A program made the position numbers and the translations under genes. Shown piece after piece: positions 60,809 through 64,000 of a stretch of DNA of 64,000 bases. The stretch's first letter is position 1; the number at the start of each line of letters is the position of its first letter. The notes beneath the pieces were generated by a model. The model had not been told where the DNA came from. It ran no database searches and saw nothing but the letters and a program-made list of their open reading frames with translations. Source of the DNA: Desulfobacter postgatei 2ac9. Lineage in GTDB: Bacteria; Desulfobacterota; Desulfobacteria; Desulfobacterales; Desulfobacteraceae. The stretch spans positions 2,044,403-2,108,402 of the forward strand of contig NZ_CM001488.1 in NCBI RefSeq assembly GCF_000233695.2. The letters run 5' to 3'.

Positions 60809-60860
60809 CGGGCCTTTCAATCCGAGCTATTTCCAAAGCGATTGAGAGGCCCGTTTTTTT
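60809..60860 (+). terminator. Rho-independent terminator after pyc
   Basis: CGGGCCTTTCAATC (60809-60822) pairs with GATTGAGAGGCCCG (60840-60853), one G-T pair, with a 17-base loop, followed by seven T (60854-60860). Confidence 0.9.
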
Positions 60861-61053
60861 AGTCTGGCAATCCTATTTCAACAGGCTTGCTCATGGGAGG
60901 TTTTGCGACCAAGCACAAAAAGCCGGCTATGATGAGAAGAAAAGTGAAGGCTGAAAAGGGAATCCGGTAGTTATGGGAAAGGTCAAAAGAGAACGCCGTC
61001 TCGAATCGTTCCGTACACAAGGGCAAATGAAGTTGCCGGTATTTTTTAATCAA
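60859..61053 (-). pseudogene. C-terminal remnant of an MFS-type transporter
   Basis: The minus strand encodes FDLSHNYRIPFSAFTFLLII then AGFLCLVAKPP to a stop at 60859-60861: the 'G..fDxtxxYxxpF' plus final helix pattern of major-facilitator transporters. Upstream (to 61053) homology is lost and no other helix is seen, so it looks like the stub of a deleted transporter gene. The short open frame itself is probably not a gene. Confidence 0.35.
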
Positions 61054-61168
61054 TGATTTTTCATACGATTACCGCGCAGGAGCAACAGCTTGTTGCTGGT
61101 TAAGCGGATCCATGATATGGTTACGCTGAACCTGAAATGCGCAAGCCAGATGACAACTGATTGTATTT

Positions 61169-61198
61169 GTTTAAATTTATTATCAATTGAATTTAAAC
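61169..61198. promoter_or_regulatory. Inverted repeat upstream of iorA
   Basis: GTTTAAATT (61169-61177) and AATTTAAAC (61190-61198) form a perfect 9-bp inverted repeat with a 12-base centre, 66 bases before the iorA ATG. It could be an operator. Confidence 0.4.
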
Positions 61199-61264
61199 GT
61201 TTCTAAAAACGGCGTTGCAGCTTTTAGGTTAAACTTCAATCTTTTTTCCTACAGGAAGTGCGAT

Positions 61265-61736
61265 ATGAAAAAATTAGGTGACATCCTGATGGGCAATGAG
61301 CCGTTTGAAGAAATTCTTATGGGCAATGAAGCGATCGTCAGAGCGATGGTGGAAACCGGAACAAAAGTGGCGACCTCCTATCCGGGATCGCCGACACCTG
61401 AGATCGCAGCGGCCATCAACAGTATCCCTGAAGAAAAACGGCCATTTTACTTTGAGTTTTCCGTCAATGAAAAGGTGGCCAGTGAAGTGGCCTTCGGCGC
61501 GGCAGTTAACGGCAATTTAAGTTGCGTTTTTTTTAAAAGCGTGGGGTTGAATGTCGCATTGGACACTGTTGTTCAGTTCAGTTTGATGAATATTATTGGC
61601 GGTTTAGTGATTGTTGTGGGCGATGATCCCGGTGCGAATTCATCCCAAAATGAACAGGACAACCGGAATGTTTATCATATGGCCCGGCTGACTGTCTTTG
61701 AGCCGGCATCGCCGAAAGAGGCCTATTTATATTATA
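61265..61736 (+). pseudogene. iorA: iorA 5' part: indolepyruvate:ferredoxin oxidoreductase alpha
   Basis: From ATG 61265 (ribosome-binding site CAGGAAG), residues 1-157 of the alpha subunit: MGNEAIVRAMVETGTKVATS, YPGSPTPEIAAAINSIPEE, NEKVASEVAFGAAVNGNLSC, VVVGDDPGANSSQNEQDNRN and EPASPKEAYLYY. The IS1380-family element at 61737 cuts it; the residual frame stops at 61741 after one extra codon. The gene resumes at 63465. The enzyme oxidatively decarboxylates arylpyruvates from aromatic amino acids to acyl-CoA, matching the phenylacetate-CoA ligase at 41433. A longer upstream extension from 61187 is not supported. Confidence 0.88.
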
Positions 61737-63459
61737 CCTGAGTTAGCGGCATAAAGATTGCTTTTTTAATTATAACATATTGAAATTTTAATATAAAATT
61801 AATACAATGGCATTAAAAAAACATTCACTTCGGAGGTGAAGACCGATGCCGACCACTATCAATGTAAAACATGGAAATGAAAACCTTGTCAGTCAAAGCG
61901 GATTGCTCCCTGTAGGTGCATTGCTTAAGTCGATTAATTTTGCCCAGCGGTTCAAAAATTTACCGGATGTACATTGTGTTGATCCTAATATTTCTCATGG
62001 AGAGATCCTTTCGTCCATGTTGGGACTTATTTGTGTTGGTAAGCCAGACTATATCGCTATTGAAATTTTCAGGCAGGATCCATTTTTCTTTACACAATCT
62101 CTGGGAATCAGCAATTGTCCTTCTCAATCAACATTGCGTGAACGCATTGACCTGATCGGGGAATCTGCCAATGAACTTATCAAGGAGGCTTCAGTTGAAA
62201 TGATTCGAGGCAAAGCACCCGCCATTTCACCGGTTCAGACGAGTGTCGGCAATTATATTCCCTTAGATCTGGACGTTAGCCCTTTTGACAATTCAAAAAC
62301 GAAAAAGAGGGAGTTTCCAGGACATACAAAGGCTGTGATGGCTATGCACCAATGTTCGGATATTTAGGAACTGAAGGATACTTAATCAATGTAGAGCTTA
62401 GAGAAGGCAGCCAGCATTGTCAAAAAAACACCCCGGAATTCATTCAAGAAATATTAAAATTAACCAGGCAGATTACCCAGGAACCTCTTCTTATCCGTCT
62501 TGATTCAGGAAATGACAGTCAGGATAATTTTGAAGTAATAAAAACATGCGAAGGTGTTGATGTCTTGGTTAAGCGCAATTTACGTAAAGAATCTTTGGAT
62601 GGTTGGCTTATCCTGGCCCAGAATACTGAAAGCGTTAGATTGATTCGCTGTGGACACAAAAGTGTGTGGGTCGGGCAAACAACTGTTGACCCAAAAGGGC
62701 GGGCATTGCCACGTCCGATTGTCTTCAAAGTGACTGAACGATATGAAGAAAAAGGGGAGCCCCTGCTTTTTCCCACAATTGAAGTCGAGACCTATTGGGT
62801 TACCATCGCCGGGCTGAGCCCCCAAGAGGTCATCAATTTATACCATGATCATGGAACCAGTGAACAATTTCATTCAGAAATCAAAAGTGATCTTGGGTTA
62901 GAACGCTTCCCCAGTTGCCGTTTTAGCAGCAACAGCCTGATTCTCCATCTTGCTCTTTTGGCGTATAACATTCTTAGAATCATAGGCCAAATTAGCCTTG
63001 AGGAGCAGGATGAGAACAATCTTCCGATCAACCGTAGAAAAAAAGTCTCACGAAGGAGGTTAAGAACAGTTATGCAGGATTTAATGTATATGGCTGGCCG
63101 TTTAATATATAGTGGTCGGCGGTGGAGCATTTCATTTGGTAAGATCAACCCGTTTGCCCAATTGGCTGAGAACGTATTGTACCGGTTACGTTGTTCTCCA
63201 GGATAAGCACATTATTGGGTAAAAAATCGGGATGGAGAAGTTATGCGCAGAGCGCTAATGGTGAACTGTGCCTATCTGGCGTGATTTGACCATGGGTAAT
63301 CAAGTATAGTTCAGTAAAAAAATGGATTAGCTAAGATTGCTGGCCAATAAGTCATCAAATATGATCTTGGGTCAGGGTTTGCAGAGGCCAAGCCTCAGCA
63401 GATTTTTATGTATCAGAGCGCAAGGGTTGGCTAAGCAAATTTTATGCCGGGAATCCAGG
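61737..63459 (+). mobile_element. IS1380-family insertion sequence, 1723 bp
   Basis: Left end CCTGAGTTAGCGGCATAAAG and right end (complement) CCTGGATTCCCGGCATAAAA are imperfect inverted repeats of about 25 bases. A 5-bp TTATA duplication lies outside both ends (61732-61736 and 63460-63464). Deleting the IS and one copy rejoins iorA in frame as ...AYLYY-KYAAEF.... It carries one transposase gene with a frameshift. The clean duplication suggests a recent insertion. Confidence 0.92.
61846..63206 (+). pseudogene. IS1380-family transposase with -1 frameshift
   Basis: Two frames (61846-62367 and 62352-63206) make one transposase of about 453 residues. Frame 1 has SQSGLLPVGALLKSINFAQR, GISNCPSQSTLRERIDLIGE and IPLDLDVSPFDNSKTKK; after that the family continues EGVSRTYKGCDGYAPMFGYL, which here is found only in the -1 frame, then LEREGSQH-type text and ...SEQFHSEIKSDLGLERFPSC (E of the DDE core). 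The break is at the AAAAAG run near 62303-62308: five A where six would keep frame. Either a deletion (dead copy) or programmed slippage. Confidence 0.8.
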
Positions 63460-64000
63460 TTATAAATATGCGGCCGAGTTTGTAAAAAAAGAACATACCG
63501 CCGCTGTACTGCGACTGACCACCCATGTGTGTCATGCCAGGGAAAAAGTCGGATTCGACAGATTCGACCCGCCGCCTTTGTTTCGTAATGATTTCAATCC
63601 GGACAACGGTCCGTATATTCCCCTGACATCCGCGGCACTGGAGATGAAAGCTACGGCGATCCAGAAATTAAAGCAGGCTCGACGTTTTGCGAGAACCAAA
63701 AACCTGAATACCATTCTATCTTCCGATGGAAACCAGGGCCTGGGAATCATCACATCCGGCTTGACCTACCTGTCTGTTCTGGATGTCCTTGAAACAACCC
63801 AAGTGCGCCCGGACATCTTAAAACTGGGCATGATCAATCCCCTGGACGAAGAGATTCTTATTGATTTTCTGTCATCACACAAGCAGGTGCTGGTGCTTGA
63901 GGAACTGGACAATATACTGGAGCTTCAGATCAAATCCCTGGCATTTGACAAGGGGATAAGTACTTCCATCATCGGTAAAGTTGATGATGACGATTTTATT
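63460..64000 (+). pseudogene. iorA: iorA 3' part, continues beyond the window
   Basis: After the IS1380 element and its TTATA duplication the alpha subunit resumes: KYAAEFVKKEHTAAVLRLTT, HVCHAREKVGFDRF, NTILSSDGNQGLGIITSGLT, DILKLGMINPLDEEILIDFL and QVLVLEELDNILELQIKSLA. These are the middle domains of IorA; the TPP-binding and ferredoxin domains should follow outside the window. There is no start codon or promoter for this half, so the enzyme is probably lost unless the IS provides read-through. An apparent minus-strand frame here is a shadow. Confidence 0.88.

Noticed and set aside
63532-63753. 73-codon minus-strand frame near the window end
   Set aside because: Antisense to the resumed iorA reading frame.
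1-64000. tRNA, rRNA or prophage genes
   Set aside because: I looked for T-loop-like motifs, rRNA-like stretches, integrases and phage structural genes by eye and found none; a covariance-model scan would be decisive.

Overview
The window looks like a chromosomal piece of a Gram-negative, anaerobic, probably sulfate-reducing deltaproteobacterium of the Desulfobacter/Desulfobacula kind. This is inferred from the gene set: a selenocysteine-containing SelD, a solitary F0 operon (atpZ-like, atpI, atpB, atpE) without F1 genes, class II DAHP synthase, phenylacetate-CoA ligase with an ACT protein, indolepyruvate:ferredoxin oxidoreductase, a biotin-dependent pyruvate carboxylase with a zinc-ribbon tail, and many IS and toxin-antitoxin remnants. 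No 16S or tRNA gene was found, so the assignment is indirect.

Layout. 1-5.2 kb is a scrapyard of mobile DNA (ISAzo13-like, IS630-like and IS1634-like relics, a group II intron 3' end) mixed with four toxin-antitoxin modules (a decayed HI1419/HI1420-type pair, BrnTA, MazEF-like, HigBA-like) and recurring repeats ending in a 'caagcctgacccc' motif. 5.2-12.2 kb is an envelope/exopolysaccharide-type region: a perfect sigma-54 promoter leads into a PEP-CTERM protein gene whose signal peptide is split by a complete 1.68 kb IS, followed by a methyltransferase, a hexapeptide acyltransferase and a glycosyltransferase. 12.2-23.7 kb holds an unusual cluster: a LolCDE-like ABC exporter with a LolA-like protein and a DUF1302-type barrel on the minus strand; a ThiF-nitroreductase fusion; a PEP-CTERM-type acyltransferase with a second LolA-like/DUF1302 pair on the plus strand; and a FeeM-like N-acyltransferase. 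I propose that it makes an acylated small molecule or lipid and moves it to the outer membrane. 23.7-28.5 kb is a chemotaxis-like signalling operon (CheA, CheD, CheY, CheX, PAS-HisKA, response regulator) in which CheA has lost its phosphoacceptor histidine and the PAS protein has a histidine but no ATPase domain.

28.5-40.7 kb carries aromatic biosynthesis, a nitrilase-family amidohydrolase, rfaE2, pgeF, selD, the F0 operon, a ParA-like ATPase, a sensor kinase and an SLC13/TrkA-C transporter. 41-53.2 kb (mostly minus) carries ACT, paaK, a crotonase, a cell-wall amidase with pentapeptide repeats, mutS, lapA, a phosphoesterase, hutI, hutH (plus) and purU. 53.5-64 kb carries a YheU-like protein, a QueG-like Fe-S protein, a 2-hydroxyacid dehydrogenase, birA and pyruvate carboxylase, and finally iorA, which is interrupted by a complete IS1380-family element.

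Two genes (PEP-CTERM protein and iorA) are cut by insertion sequences whose exact ends and target duplications can be read; removing the IS plus one duplication restores both reading frames. These look like recent inactivations in a genome with active transposition.
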